64,000 nt of DNA from Hydrogenedens sp964549105. GTDB lineage: Bacteria > Hydrogenedentota > Hydrogenedentia > Hydrogenedentales > Hydrogenedentaceae. Below the pieces are notes generated by a model, which saw nothing but the letters and a program-made list of their open reading frames with translations, did not search any database and was not told the origin of the DNA. Positions 54,201 through 63,001 of this stretch are shown in pieces. Position 1 is the first letter of the stretch. The number at the start of each line of letters is the position of its first letter. Position numbers and translations under genes: made by a program. Location of the stretch: assembly GCA_964549105.1 (NCBI GenBank), contig CAZJTZ010000014.1, forward strand, positions 1-64,000. Direction: 5' to 3'.

Positions 54201-55075
54201 ACATTGGGAACACTTTCATCAAGTTCATTTTTCGTGTTTATATTCTCTGAAAAGTTTATATTAATATTGGGCAGGTAGCGAACAGGATAGGCACAGTCAT
54301 AAAAATTAGTATATAGATTAACCTGCCTTGAAAATCCTTCTTTTCCTGTGGAGACAACCCCCATTTCGATATGAGTAAAATCCGACTCTTTTTTTACCAG
54401 GTTAGTATTGTTATTCAATTCCGGATGGGACAGAGCAAATATATCCTTTCCATCTATCGTATGATTTGAACTCATCAATTCGCCATACCCATCCCAACCA
54501 ATAATATTAGGCATAGTCCCTGCCAGAATACCCTTAATGGCTTTTGTGTCTGTGTTTTTTAGTTTGAAAGTGAAAAATATAGCAGGCAGAGCAGAATTCT
54601 TTTCATCCATTGGCACAAATGGTGAAAAACATTCCATAGAGAGTTTAAGCGAAGGTGTAAAATCTTCAAAAGATAATTCCGCAAAAGGAAATTCGCCCGC
54701 GAATTTGATTTTGTTTACTCCTTCGCCCGGAAGTGGAGGATTCATTTGCAGTATGCGTGCTTTTGATTGTTCCCCATTATCAACGAATATAGAAAAGAAA
54801 GCATCCGATACATTTGCATTTGAATTAAAATTATTAATAATTTCCCATGGACTTAACTTCCCATTGCCACGGACATATATCTGACCTGCTCCCAGTCCAC
54901 CTAATGGAAAGGCTATCTCTTTCAAATATTCATCTGTATATACTTTATTAATTACATACCGCTCTTCATTTTCTAATTTGTAGTCTTCAGAATATAAGTT
55001 TGTGCAATTCAGTAAAAAGATAAAAACTGAAAATACAAAAGACATAAACCTACCTACCCACTTACTCATAAACAT
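51251..55075 (-). CDS. GH116-like glycosidase (glucosylceramidase family) with inserted beta-sandwich domain
   Basis: A 1274-residue exported enzyme. A signal segment (about 8-28) precedes a GBA2-type N-terminal domain (AFPLGGLGAGQIYVRGNG, 55-72). A foreign-looking module follows at about 347-491 (FDNFEGARYNQW, FGDKPTEGKFD, IQFRVGGGKK and SDGWGHILVDEI), a type also found attached to GH32 enzymes. The catalytic (alpha/alpha)6 domain follows with FEGTDNCCPMNCTHVYNYAQ, EQPNTYDTHIYG, EIWTGIEYELAGF and NPWSEIECGGHYARAMSAYA. The family cleaves beta-glucosides and beta-xylosides; the substrate here is unknown. Start is ATG 55075 or 55069. Confidence 0.9.
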   Translation of the reverse strand: MFMSKWVGRFMSFVFSVFIFLLNCTNLYSEDYKLENEERYVINKVYTDEYLKEIAFPLGGLGAGQIYVRGNGKLSPWEIINNFNSNANVSDAFFSIFVDNGEQSKARILQMNPPLPGEGVNKIKFAGEFPFAELSFEDFTPSLKLSMECFSPFVPMDEKNSALPAIFFTFKLKNTDTKAIKGILAGTMPNIIGWDGYGELMSSNHTIDGKDIFALSHPELNNNTNLVKKESDFTHIEMGVVSTGKEGFSRQVNLYTNFYDCAYPVRYLPNININFSENINTKNELDESVPNVYWLGPSDKILSSEAIQKLDEDIENGACLIVSGDRQSIFDWAFCIHKAKRNRKKDFVFDNFEGARYNQWTITGEAFGDKPTEGKFDTQTDIIGYEGKHLVNTYNNDDKKTGMAISKEFTIQYPFIQFRVGGGKKPDNLYVALVVDGIKVFSATGSDTEILKKVIWNVSEYIGKKAHIEIVDNASDGWGHILVDEIIFSCDYPIDKKSYKTLLEWLPIASKQGGWVDEIFEVNAETISANLKDIKLSGNRIFKPKSKIKGKHINILLETSSGIPLLVKKDIGKGSVIWCNGKVTDWVPAEYKRNWTATLINMVSNVPYAYYKGLDSEHPLWGNMAFSIKSNKDQEPMTCAQWRDFNYFWQHFSKNGALPEPEDTHPSSAGYTWNGSIAYPFELLPGEEEEVFFILTWYFPNRTRGNQYFWTLPQLKYDYRLGNYYNNYFHSAMEVTDYCINNYPYLLAQTAQFHKDFFTSTLPPVMLEAISANIATLHTPIYIYLEDGTVGGFEGTDNCCPMNCTHVYNYAQTLPYLFPRLEQRIRYQELFYQVDKTDSYIPHRLVVPVTEAQLKDEIGGPQHHALDGELGTLLKLYRDYKMSNDRKWIEPIWHNAVKVFQHVLEKHDPAGEGIIRGEQPNTYDTHIYGSNTFIGSLYLATLKAMETMLKELGSPDPNLIIECQRRYESGINKYIETCWNGEYFINVFDAPGVGPEVYNQMNCYGTGCHSDQLLGQWWAHILGIGYLFPETYIKSTLNSIYQYNWRKNFYDHVQLPRRFAEDDEPGLLMCTWPKGGRPESPILYSDEIWTGIEYELAGFFIYERDWEKAIEIVNGARSRYQGNRKNPWSEIECGGHYARAMSAYAMLLAASGFQYDNGTIKITPHTQNNPCQFFFTTASSWGIFELDQNKRGTRLSITPHYGKLEINKISIPAEKNKFNQLTLSIVKDNKTTPITEKAGIINNDTYYDNELITIIPRSPINVNTGEEVLINVKW

Positions 55076-55151
55076 CCACTACCTTTCCCTTTAACTTTTG
55101 TGTTTAAACAGATTTTATAAAGAGACACTCTTTTTAATATTGTGGAGGAGA

Positions 55152-55397
55152 TTATGCCTGTGCCTGTTCTTCCGCTTTTGCCTTCGCTACAAGGTCCTCT
55201 AATACCTGGAGGAGCACTTCCGTTTCTATTCCATAAGCCATACATACTTGTTCAATAGTCTCAAAACGGCTGATACCACAATGAGCACAACCTCCAAGAT
55301 GAAAAGCAGCAAAAACCTCTGCTACACGAGGATGAATTGCCATGGCTTCAGCAACGGGCATATCTGCATAAAAAATTTTACTTTCGTTCTCAGACAT
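55152..55397 (-). CDS. DUF1858 family CxxC protein
   Basis: An 81-residue protein from ATG 55397, preceded by AAAGGA; an ATG at 55412 is less favourable. It has the family layout MPVAEAMAIHPRVAEVFAAF followed by GGCAHCGISRFETIEQVC, where the Cys-x-x-Cys pair at about residues 36-39 is typical of DUF1858 (hybrid-cluster-associated disulfide proteins). It probably takes part in redox or metal handling. It lies between the GH116-like and CPBP-like genes on the same strand, with no clear functional link. Confidence 0.88.
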   Translation of the reverse strand: MSENESKIFYADMPVAEAMAIHPRVAEVFAAFHLGGCAHCGISRFETIEQVCMAYGIETEVLLQVLEDLVAKAKAEEQAQA

Positions 55398-55532
55398 TTT
55401 ATATCCTTTCATTCATTTTAGATTTAAAAAATATTATAACAAACTATATATAAAACATCCCAGAAAATAATAATATTTCACCTCGCACCTACGCAAAAAC
55501 ATAACGAAATGAAAGAGTCCTATAACCATTAT

Positions 55533-56300
55533 TCAGATGTTCAGTAAGAGTATTACTAAACCAAGTTCTATGAAGAGATGGCAGAGAAAAGCCATAAGGT
55601 TGTTCTTTTTGCGGAGAGTCCATAAACAGGCAAATAAAGAAAATATAGACATTCCCAGCATTTCTAAGAATGGCTTGGGAATATGGTAAGCAGTCTCTAC
55701 AATGGGGACAAGGAACCATGTATATTTTTTGTGCAGTCTACGGCATGCTCGCAATAGAAGATGCCGATTCAAAAATTCCCAGCCCGGTAGCCATGAGATA
55801 ATCCAGAGAATTTGTTGAAAGAAGATAATAACCTTCTGTTTGGAAGGTAATTCTTTTAAGCTAGAGTAGTAGGAACTAAGAGTAGGGGAAAGGATAACAA
55901 AAATTAACGATGATACACACAATAAGGTTAATACTAAAAGTATAAAAAAATCCTTCTTTTCCCATGACTTGAATGAAAACCAATAGAAATCAACGGCTTT
56001 ATTGAAAATAATGATTGGAAGGATTAGCCACAAAAAAAATTTTCTAAGGTCAAATTCAATGAAGAGAAATGAGAACAAGGAATTTTTAAATACTGGAATT
56101 TTATTAAGAAGATGGGAAAGGTCAATATTGAAAATTCCCCAGTTAAAAATAAAGTGAATATCAAATGTTGCCAACAGGTCAATAATAAAAACTGCAATAG
56201 TGTATATAATAATAAGAACAGCCAGAGATGCGGGGAAATCCGCTTTACTTGTATTGTTATTTGTAGTTTTACAGTTGTTTTTATCTTTATTTGGTTTCAT
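55533..56300 (-). CDS. CPBP/CAAX-protease-like membrane protein (divergent)
   Basis: A 255-residue protein with about seven hydrophobic segments. Motifs that fit the CPBP (Abi) glutamic protease family in weakened form are GWEFLNRHLLL (family EExxxR; one Glu and Arg with right spacing), VETAYHIPKP (FxxxH position with His) and FLCHLFIELGL (HxxxN/B position with His-x-x-x-Glu). Because the first Glu is replaced by Trp, activity is uncertain. It ends one base before nth, so the genes are tightly packed. Confidence 0.65.
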   Translation of the reverse strand: MKPNKDKNNCKTTNNNTSKADFPASLAVLIIIYTIAVFIIDLLATFDIHFIFNWGIFNIDLSHLLNKIPVFKNSLFSFLFIEFDLRKFFLWLILPIIIFNKAVDFYWFSFKSWEKKDFFILLVLTLLCVSSLIFVILSPTLSSYYSSLKELPSKQKVIIFFQQILWIISWLPGWEFLNRHLLLRACRRLHKKYTWFLVPIVETAYHIPKPFLEMLGMSIFSLFACLWTLRKKNNLMAFLCHLFIELGLVILLLNI

Positions 56301-56963
56301 TTATTCATTTTTGTTTGATTTGTAAAAATCACACCACTTGTTTATAACGCACTCATTACATCTGGGTTTTCGAGCAAGACAAATGTTTCGTCCATGAAAG
56401 ACAAAGAGATGTGAAAAGAATGTCCATTTCTCGGGAGGTAAAAGTTTTTCTAAATCCTTTTCAATTTTTTGCGGGTCATTGGCGTTGCTCAATCCCAGTC
56501 GTTGTGCTAACCTACTGCAATGTGTGTCCACAATAATTCCCGGTGTCTTAAAGCATTCACCAAGAATAACATTTGCGGTCTTCCTGCCTACGCCGGGTAG
56601 TAGTAGAAGGTTCTCCATTTTGTCAGGAACTTCCCCATTAAAGTTTTTGACCAACATTCTACATGTTTCAATAATATGTTTTGCCTTGTTTCTGTAAAAT
56701 CCGACGGGTTTAATCAGGGCTTCTAACTTTTTTTGTCCTATATCAATAAAATCCTGTGGAGATTTCAATTTTTGGAATAGGGTCTTACTTACTTGATTTA
56801 CTCGTTCATCCGTGCACTGTGAAGCAAGAATAGTCATGAGAAGTAATTCAAAGGGAGAACGATAGTTTAATGTACAGTGAGCCTCTGGATAAATTTTATT
56901 CAAATGCTCATAGATTTTTTTTGCTTTATCTTTGAGTTGTTTTATTTCTTTTGTCTTATCCAA
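56301..56963 (-). CDS. nth: Endonuclease III
   Basis: A base-excision repair glycosylase/AP-lyase for oxidised pyrimidines; 220 residues. The helix-hairpin-helix LLPGVGRKTANVIL contains the catalytic Lys, VDTHCSRLAQRLG contains the catalytic Asp, and the C-terminal iron-sulfur ligands are CLARKPRCNECVINKWC (C-x6-C-x2-C-x5-C). It overlaps the end of the PolX-family gene by 22 bases, so the two repair genes are co-expressed. Confidence 0.97.
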   Translation of the reverse strand: MDKTKEIKQLKDKAKKIYEHLNKIYPEAHCTLNYRSPFELLLMTILASQCTDERVNQVSKTLFQKLKSPQDFIDIGQKKLEALIKPVGFYRNKAKHIIETCRMLVKNFNGEVPDKMENLLLLPGVGRKTANVILGECFKTPGIIVDTHCSRLAQRLGLSNANDPQKIEKDLEKLLPPEKWTFFSHLFVFHGRNICLARKPRCNECVINKWCDFYKSNKNE

Positions 56964-58651
56964 TTCTTAAATTCTTCTACATTTTTGGTGTTGAGAACAT
57001 CATCAGGAGTTAAAACTCCTTTCCGTGCTATATAGACGCCAAATTTTGAATCATCTATGCCTTCTATTTCATGGGCATCTACAGAGATAACTAATTTTAT
57101 ATTTTTTCCATGAGTTTTATAAATATTTCTCCAATCCAAATCGAATCTCATAGGATTGGCATTGATTTCAATACTTACATTGCTTTGTTCACAAGCGTTC
57201 AGGATAGCCTCCATGTCCAATGGGTATCCTTTTCGACTAAGAAGAAGCCTTCCACTGAGATGCCCTAATATATGCAAATAAGGATTTTCAATCGCTTTGA
57301 GCAATCGTTGTGTTGCTGTTTTTATGTCCATATCAAGTTTTGTATGGACAGAACCGACTACCACATCAAAAGTAGCCAGAATTTCATTTGGATAGTCTAA
57401 ACTTCCATCTGACTTAATATCGCACTCAATCCCTTTCAGGATTTGGAAAGGGGCATAAACTTTATTGAGTTGGTCTATTTCAGCATGCTGTTTAATTATG
57501 TCTTGTGGTGTTAACCCATTTGCATAGCCAGCAGATTGACTATGGTCACAGATTACAAGATATTCAAATCCTTTTTTTATACAATATTCTGCCAATTCAG
57601 AAATGGAATTTCGACCATCACTATAATAGGTATGACAATGAACCACACCTTTAATATCATTATTGGTTATAAGTTTTTCTGCCTGCTTATATACAAATTC
57701 CATATCATCATAAATATTTCGCAATTCAGGTGGTAAGTAAGTTATACCTGTTTGAATGAAAAAATCTTCTTCTGTTTCCGTTATAACTTTATTCCCATTT
57801 TTACTAAATAATCCCTCATGGGAAAAAGAAAAACTTTTTTTTGAACACTGGTCTTTCACCTTATCAATATATTCCTTTGAACCTGTATAAAAGACTGTTT
57901 TTGTCCCCAAATCTTTTTTGTCTGCAAAATGAATAAGGATGGGAATATTGAAAAAATTAATTATTAAAGGAGAATCTGACTTTACTTCTATTTTATCTGG
58001 AAAAAATTTAGTTAAATTTTGTGTTATTTGTTCAGGGGTATCTGTTAAAAAAAGTAGATTGATATTTCTTATTGTTTCTTCATATCTTCTTATACTTCCG
58101 ACGACAAACACTTTTTCAGGACTAATGATATTCTTTAGTTCCTCAAGAAACTTATTTATTGCATTAAATCCATCGGACAATAGAAACTGTCCTCGCCATT
58201 GGTTTAATAACTCAATACTCTCAATAATTTTATTTTCCAACTTCTTATTAAAACCGGGTTGAGTTGATACCTTACCCTCAATACAAGCCCGATACAATTC
58301 ATCAAGATTGGTTATGTGGAGGTTATCGAATAGACTCTTTATCCGTTTTGCTCCCAGAGATTGGACGGCAAACAATTCTAATAGGGTTGATGGATACTTA
58401 CTTTTGACCTTTTCAAGTGTGGGCACAGGTTCATCATGATACCATGATATAATCTTCTTTTCAATTGCTTCCCCAACCCCTTCCATGTTTCGTAATTGTC
58501 CAGTCTCAATAAGATGTTCTATGGACTCAGTAGTATGTTCCAGAGTATCTGCTGCTTTTAAGTAAGAGCGTATTTTGAAAGGATTTTCCCCATCTATATC
58601 AAGATATCGAGCAAGTTCTCTTAGAGAATGTATGATAGACTCTTTATCCAT
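56942..58651 (-). CDS. PolX family protein with PHP domain; polymerase active site degenerate
   Basis: A 569-residue protein with the PolX layout: N-terminal 8-kDa-like helical domain with GENPFKIRSYLKAADTL (21-37), helix-hairpin-helix units near 54-65 and 95-110, a nucleotidyltransferase palm (180-300), and a PHP domain (335-569). In the palm, GSIRRYEETIRNINLLFL shows Asn196 and Asn198 where polymerases have Asp-x-Asp. The third Asp (of VDLR) is also absent (IPILIHF). The PHP metal motifs HCHTYYSDG, CDHS, GIECD, GSVH, GHLSGR and SVDAHE look intact. The protein is thus probably a nuclease or phosphoesterase without polymerase activity; this is inference. It overlaps nth. Confidence 0.88.
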   Translation of the reverse strand: MDKESIIHSLRELARYLDIDGENPFKIRSYLKAADTLEHTTESIEHLIETGQLRNMEGVGEAIEKKIISWYHDEPVPTLEKVKSKYPSTLLELFAVQSLGAKRIKSLFDNLHITNLDELYRACIEGKVSTQPGFNKKLENKIIESIELLNQWRGQFLLSDGFNAINKFLEELKNIISPEKVFVVGSIRRYEETIRNINLLFLTDTPEQITQNLTKFFPDKIEVKSDSPLIINFFNIPILIHFADKKDLGTKTVFYTGSKEYIDKVKDQCSKKSFSFSHEGLFSKNGNKVITETEEDFFIQTGITYLPPELRNIYDDMEFVYKQAEKLITNNDIKGVVHCHTYYSDGRNSISELAEYCIKKGFEYLVICDHSQSAGYANGLTPQDIIKQHAEIDQLNKVYAPFQILKGIECDIKSDGSLDYPNEILATFDVVVGSVHTKLDMDIKTATQRLLKAIENPYLHILGHLSGRLLLSRKGYPLDMEAILNACEQSNVSIEINANPMRFDLDWRNIYKTHGKNIKLVISVDAHEIEGIDDSKFGVYIARKGVLTPDDVLNTKNVEEFKNWIRQKK

Positions 58652-58656
58652 AATCC

Positions 58657-61053
58657 TTACTTTGTTATGTCAATCCCGAGTGCAATGTTCAGCACCTCAT
58701 TTACATGAGAGACCCAATGAAATTTAATTTTCTTCTGTATAGACATGGGCACTTCTTCAAGGTCATCTTTATTCTTCTGCGGTAAGACGATTTGTCTAAT
58801 TCCTGCTCTTGCACCTGCTAATACCTTTTCCTTAATTCCACCCACGGGCAAAACGGTTCCACTTAATGTAATTTCTCCTGTCATAGCCAGGTCATGTGGG
58901 ACACATCTTTTTGTTAGTAACGAGGTCAATGCAGTAAGAATAGTGACCCCAGCACTTGGACCATCTTTCGGAACAGCACCTGATGGAACATGGATATGAA
59001 TATCGTTGCTTGAGAACATTTCGTTAGAAATATTAAGTCTGGGTGCAATAGAACGCAAATAACTTAATCCTATTTGTGCTGATTCTTTCATAACATCACC
59101 TAATTGTCCTGTAAGTAAAAGGTTGCCTTTCCCGGGCATAGATGTAACCTCAATGAATAAAATATCTCCACCTGTGGGTGTCCATGCAAGTCCAATCACC
59201 ACACCCGGAATTTTGGTCCGAGAAATGAAGTCATTGTAAACTTTTTCAGGGCCCAGATATTCTTTAAGATTTTCTTTTGTGATAATGGCTTTTTCATTAT
59301 TATTCGAGGCAACCTGTTTTGCCACCCTTCGGCATATATTTGCAATTTCGCGTTCCAGATTACGGACTCCGGACTCTCTTGTATAGTTTGAAATAATTTT
59401 TTCCAGAGCATCTTTTCGAATAGAGACATGTTTTCTTTTAAGCCCATGCGATTCAATCTGACGAGGGATAAGATACCTTTTTGCAATTTCAACTTTCTCT
59501 TCAATGGTGTAACCGGGCAAAGTTAGCACTTCCATACGGTCACGAAGTGCCCAGGGAATAGGTTCCAGGTCATTTGCCGTAGCAATAAATAACACACGAG
59601 ACAGGTCAAAAGGAACACCAATGTAATTGTCAACGAAAGAGTGATTTTGTGCTGGGTCTAAAACTTCGAGTAAGGCAGAAGAAGGGTCTCCTCTAAAATC
59701 AGTACCTAATTTATCAATCTCATCCAGCATAAATACTGGATTCTGAGAACTGGCTTTTCGTATTCCCGAGATAATTTTCCCGGGCATAGCACCAATATAG
59801 GTCCTTCTATGCCCTCGAATTTCTGCTTCATCATGAATACCTCCTAAAGCAACTCGAACAAATTTTCTTCCTAAAGCACGAGCAATAGACTGTCCCAAAG
59901 AAGTTTTTCCTACTCCCGGTGGACCTTGAAAACACAAAATAGGACCATGGGTATCAGGTTTCAATTTTCGAACAGCCAGATACTCTAAAATCCGTTTCTT
60001 TACTTTATCTAATCCATAGTGGTCCTTGTTTAAAATCTGCTCTGCTTCATTTAAATCGAGTCTGTCCTCTGTGAGTATGCCCCAGGGTAATTCCAATACT
60101 GTGTCGAGATATGAAATAATTACATGATATTCAGGAGATTGTTCGTTCATATAAGAGAGGCGATTCAATTCACGAAGCAATTCCTTTTTTGTTTCTTCTG
60201 TCGCTTTCAATGCCTCAATTTTTTGTTTATATTCACTAATTTCCTGTTCCTGCCCTTCTGTATCTCCCAGTTCTTTCTGAATCGCTTTTAACTGCTGTCG
60301 CAAGAAAAATTCTTTCTGACTTTTCTCAATAGTTTTTTGAACATCTTCTCTGATTTTTGTAGAAGCCTGAGCAAGTTCTACCTGATATTGTAGTCTTTCT
60401 GCCAATTTAAGCATACGAGATTTCAAATCGGGCATCTCTAAAATTTCTTGCCGCTCCTCAATTTTCAATCGAATGTTGGTAGCAACTATTGCAAGGAGAA
60501 AAACAGGGTCTTCAATACTGTTCAGAAAAGATGCGGCTCCTTCTGGAACATTAGGATTATTTTTAACTAACTCTTCCATTTGTGTTTTTATTGCAAGTGC
60601 AACAGGCTCAATTTCTTTCATATTGATTTCTGGCTCTTCGATTAATAAAACTTTAACAATGGGGTAGGGTGATTCACGCATAATACCGCCAGAAAAAAAT
60701 CTTCGTGTTGCCTGAATAAGCACATTTAAACTTCCATCAGGTATATTGTGAACCTGGAGAATTCTTCCGATACAACCGATGGAGTAAGTGTTATATTGAG
60801 ATTTTGTTGTTTGATTTTCTTTTTCAGGTTTTGCTGTTAACAGGGCAACAAGGCGATGCGATTTGGATATATCTTCAATTAACATTTTTTCTGCTGAGGT
60901 TGTAATATGTATGGGAATCATTGCCATCGGAAATGCTACAATGTCTTCTAATATCAACAAAGGCAAAGTGTCAGGAATGTCAAAAGTAGTTGGAACAGGA
61001 AGAGTTCCATTTGTTAGACTACTTTGTTCATGATTATCATCTTTATTAAGCAT
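58657..61053 (-). CDS. lon: ATP-dependent protease La (Lon)
   Basis: A 798-residue cytosolic AAA+ serine protease that degrades misfolded and regulatory proteins. The N-terminal substrate domain starts near LPLLILEDIVAFPMAMIPI. Walker A GPPGVGKTSLGQ (residues about 365-376), Walker B VFMLDEIDKLG, and the protease domain with catalytic Ser in PKDGPSAGVTIL and Lys in PVGGIKEKVLAGA are present. It is five bases upstream of the PolX-family gene, so lon, polX and nth probably share a transcript. An ATG at 61053 has GGAGTGAGGA upstream. Confidence 0.98.
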   Translation of the reverse strand: MLNKDDNHEQSSLTNGTLPVPTTFDIPDTLPLLILEDIVAFPMAMIPIHITTSAEKMLIEDISKSHRLVALLTAKPEKENQTTKSQYNTYSIGCIGRILQVHNIPDGSLNVLIQATRRFFSGGIMRESPYPIVKVLLIEEPEINMKEIEPVALAIKTQMEELVKNNPNVPEGAASFLNSIEDPVFLLAIVATNIRLKIEERQEILEMPDLKSRMLKLAERLQYQVELAQASTKIREDVQKTIEKSQKEFFLRQQLKAIQKELGDTEGQEQEISEYKQKIEALKATEETKKELLRELNRLSYMNEQSPEYHVIISYLDTVLELPWGILTEDRLDLNEAEQILNKDHYGLDKVKKRILEYLAVRKLKPDTHGPILCFQGPPGVGKTSLGQSIARALGRKFVRVALGGIHDEAEIRGHRRTYIGAMPGKIISGIRKASSQNPVFMLDEIDKLGTDFRGDPSSALLEVLDPAQNHSFVDNYIGVPFDLSRVLFIATANDLEPIPWALRDRMEVLTLPGYTIEEKVEIAKRYLIPRQIESHGLKRKHVSIRKDALEKIISNYTRESGVRNLEREIANICRRVAKQVASNNNEKAIITKENLKEYLGPEKVYNDFISRTKIPGVVIGLAWTPTGGDILFIEVTSMPGKGNLLLTGQLGDVMKESAQIGLSYLRSIAPRLNISNEMFSSNDIHIHVPSGAVPKDGPSAGVTILTALTSLLTKRCVPHDLAMTGEITLSGTVLPVGGIKEKVLAGARAGIRQIVLPQKNKDDLEEVPMSIQKKIKFHWVSHVNEVLNIALGIDITK

Positions 61054-61211
61054 ACGAAAATCCTCACTCCTAATTTAAAAGACTTCTAATCACTTAGATT
61101 TAAGGATAAAATTATAACATAGGAGAGGAATAAAATTTAAAGGTTTTGGGTAATAAGTATTCTTAAAAGAAATAGTATTCAGGAATAGTATTCGAAGTTA
61201 TACCATAAAAT

Positions 61212-61239
61212 TTGATAAACTACATCATATTTTTAGATA
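61212..61239 (+). promoter_or_regulatory. Possible promoter for ctpA
   Basis: TTGATA (61212-61217), a 16-base spacer and TAGATA (61234-61239) lie 31 bases before the ctpA start. The match is moderate and judged by eye only. Confidence 0.3.
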
Positions 61240-61269
61240 TTAAATACTAAAACCAATAGGAATAATAAT

Positions 61270-62886
61270 ATGGCAAATCGAAATAGTAAGTATGAACTTT
61301 TATCTATTTTTATTTTTCTGTTAGCAATTATAGCCCTTTTAACCAATGGCTTTGCACCTAAAATATCTGCTCAAAGCAATAAAACAGACATATATCAGGC
61401 AATTGAACCAATTGGACATACTTTACAAACAATACTGGATGAATATGTAAAAGAAGTTGACATTAATAAAATTGTAGAGGGCGCTTTAGTAGGAATGATG
61501 AGCAGTCTTGACCGGCATAGTTCTTATGTAAGTTCATCTGACCTAAAAACACTGCGTGATGATACACAGGGAGAGTTCGAGGGAATTGGAGTCTCGATAA
61601 AAATGGATGATAATCAAAATGTAATTGTTTTTATGCCTATACCTAATTCTCCTGCAATAAATGCCGGGTTAAAACCCTTTGATGTTATTCGAAAGATTGA
61701 TGATGTACCTGTGGAGCAACTCTGGAAACCGGGTATGTCAGAACAGGAAAAATTAAGTGCAGCCGCGGAAAAAATTCGTGGGCCTATTGGCACAAAAGTC
61801 AAATTAACCATCGAAAGACCTCATTCGGATAAGGATAGTGAGACTTTTGATGTTATGGTTGAACGAGCAAAAGTGCCTTTGGAAAGTATAAAAGAAAATA
61901 GAATCCTTCCTTCTGGTTATGGCTATTTACGAATTTCTGACTTTAAAGAGAATACTGCAAACGATTTGAAAAAGGCAGTGAAAGAGATGTTGGATAAAGG
62001 TATTAAAGGCCTCATTTTAGATTTAAGATGGAATCCCGGTGGATTATTAACGGCATCACAGCAAGTCTGTGAACTTTTCCTTCCCAAAGATTCACTGGTA
62101 ACATATACTCGAAGTAGAGGGCAATTGACCCAGGAAAATGGTAAAGATTTAGAGTTAAAAACCAAGAATAAACCTATCTTGCCTTTAAATATGCCAATGA
62201 TACTTCTTGTAAATGACCAGACGGCAAGTTCTTCTGAAATTGTAACAGGTGCATTACAATATCACCAGAGAGCACTTATTGTTGGAGAGAAAACTTATGG
62301 AAAGGGAAGTGTCCAAACGATTATCCCATTGCCTCCAAAGAATGAAACAGCACTAAGATTAACAACTGCTCTTTACTATACACCCGCAGGCGTAACGATA
62401 GACCACCAGGGTATATTGCCAGATATTGAAGTTGTTACGACAGACGAAGAAGAACGGTTGTTAGCTTTACAGATGTATAAATCTTATGAAAAAGACCCAT
62501 CGAAAATAAATGAACAGAATCATGGAACTGTTACCGGGAATGAGATGATTCGGGTTCCTCAGGAGAAAATTCAGGAACAAGAACAATTACTACATGAAAT
62601 TGGTAAAACGGCAGGAGAGGATGCAGTTAAACTAATGAAAGAATTTTTCCGCAGGAAGAACGCATCTGAAGAAACGATTGAAGACATACAACTTCAAAAA
62701 GCAGTAGAAGTATTTCAGGAAGAACCTGTATGGGAAAATCTGATAAAGAAATATCACAAGGATGTAAAAGAAACACAAAAAGAAGCAAAGGAAAATGAAA
62801 CAGGGGAAGAGGAAGATGCAATTAAGAGAAGATTGCTCGAAATAGAATTGCAGAACAATACGCCACCGATTCCCTCTTTACCATAA
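61270..62886 (+). CDS. ctpA: S41 family C-terminal processing peptidase
   Basis: A 538-residue exported protease. An N-terminal membrane or signal segment (about 11-35) is followed by an activation region (ALVGMMSSLDRHSSYVS), a PDZ domain (about 90-185, FEGIGVSIKMD), and the S41 catalytic domain. In the last, LILDLRWNPGGLL, the nucleophile in DQTASSSEIVTGAL, and the Lys in GEKTYGKGSVQTI are seen. A charged C-terminal tail follows. It cleaves C-terminal residues of envelope proteins and is often involved in cell-wall turnover. It is divergent from lon. Confidence 0.96.
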   Translation: MANRNSKYELLSIFIFLLAIIALLTNGFAPKISAQSNKTDIYQAIEPIGHTLQTILDEYVKEVDINKIVEGALVGMMSSLDRHSSYVSSSDLKTLRDDTQGEFEGIGVSIKMDDNQNVIVFMPIPNSPAINAGLKPFDVIRKIDDVPVEQLWKPGMSEQEKLSAAAEKIRGPIGTKVKLTIERPHSDKDSETFDVMVERAKVPLESIKENRILPSGYGYLRISDFKENTANDLKKAVKEMLDKGIKGLILDLRWNPGGLLTASQQVCELFLPKDSLVTYTRSRGQLTQENGKDLELKTKNKPILPLNMPMILLVNDQTASSSEIVTGALQYHQRALIVGEKTYGKGSVQTIIPLPPKNETALRLTTALYYTPAGVTIDHQGILPDIEVVTTDEEERLLALQMYKSYEKDPSKINEQNHGTVTGNEMIRVPQEKIQEQEQLLHEIGKTAGEDAVKLMKEFFRRKNASEETIEDIQLQKAVEVFQEEPVWENLIKKYHKDVKETQKEAKENETGEEEDAIKRRLLEIELQNNTPPIPSLP

Positions 62887-63001
62887 CTTTATCTTATTCA
62901 ATTTGTGTCATATTTTTTAAAACTTATTAGTAAGTATTGAAATGTCCCAAAAGTTTGTTTATTATCCCTTTGACTTACAAAGGTTGAGGAAAATAACGAA
63001 T

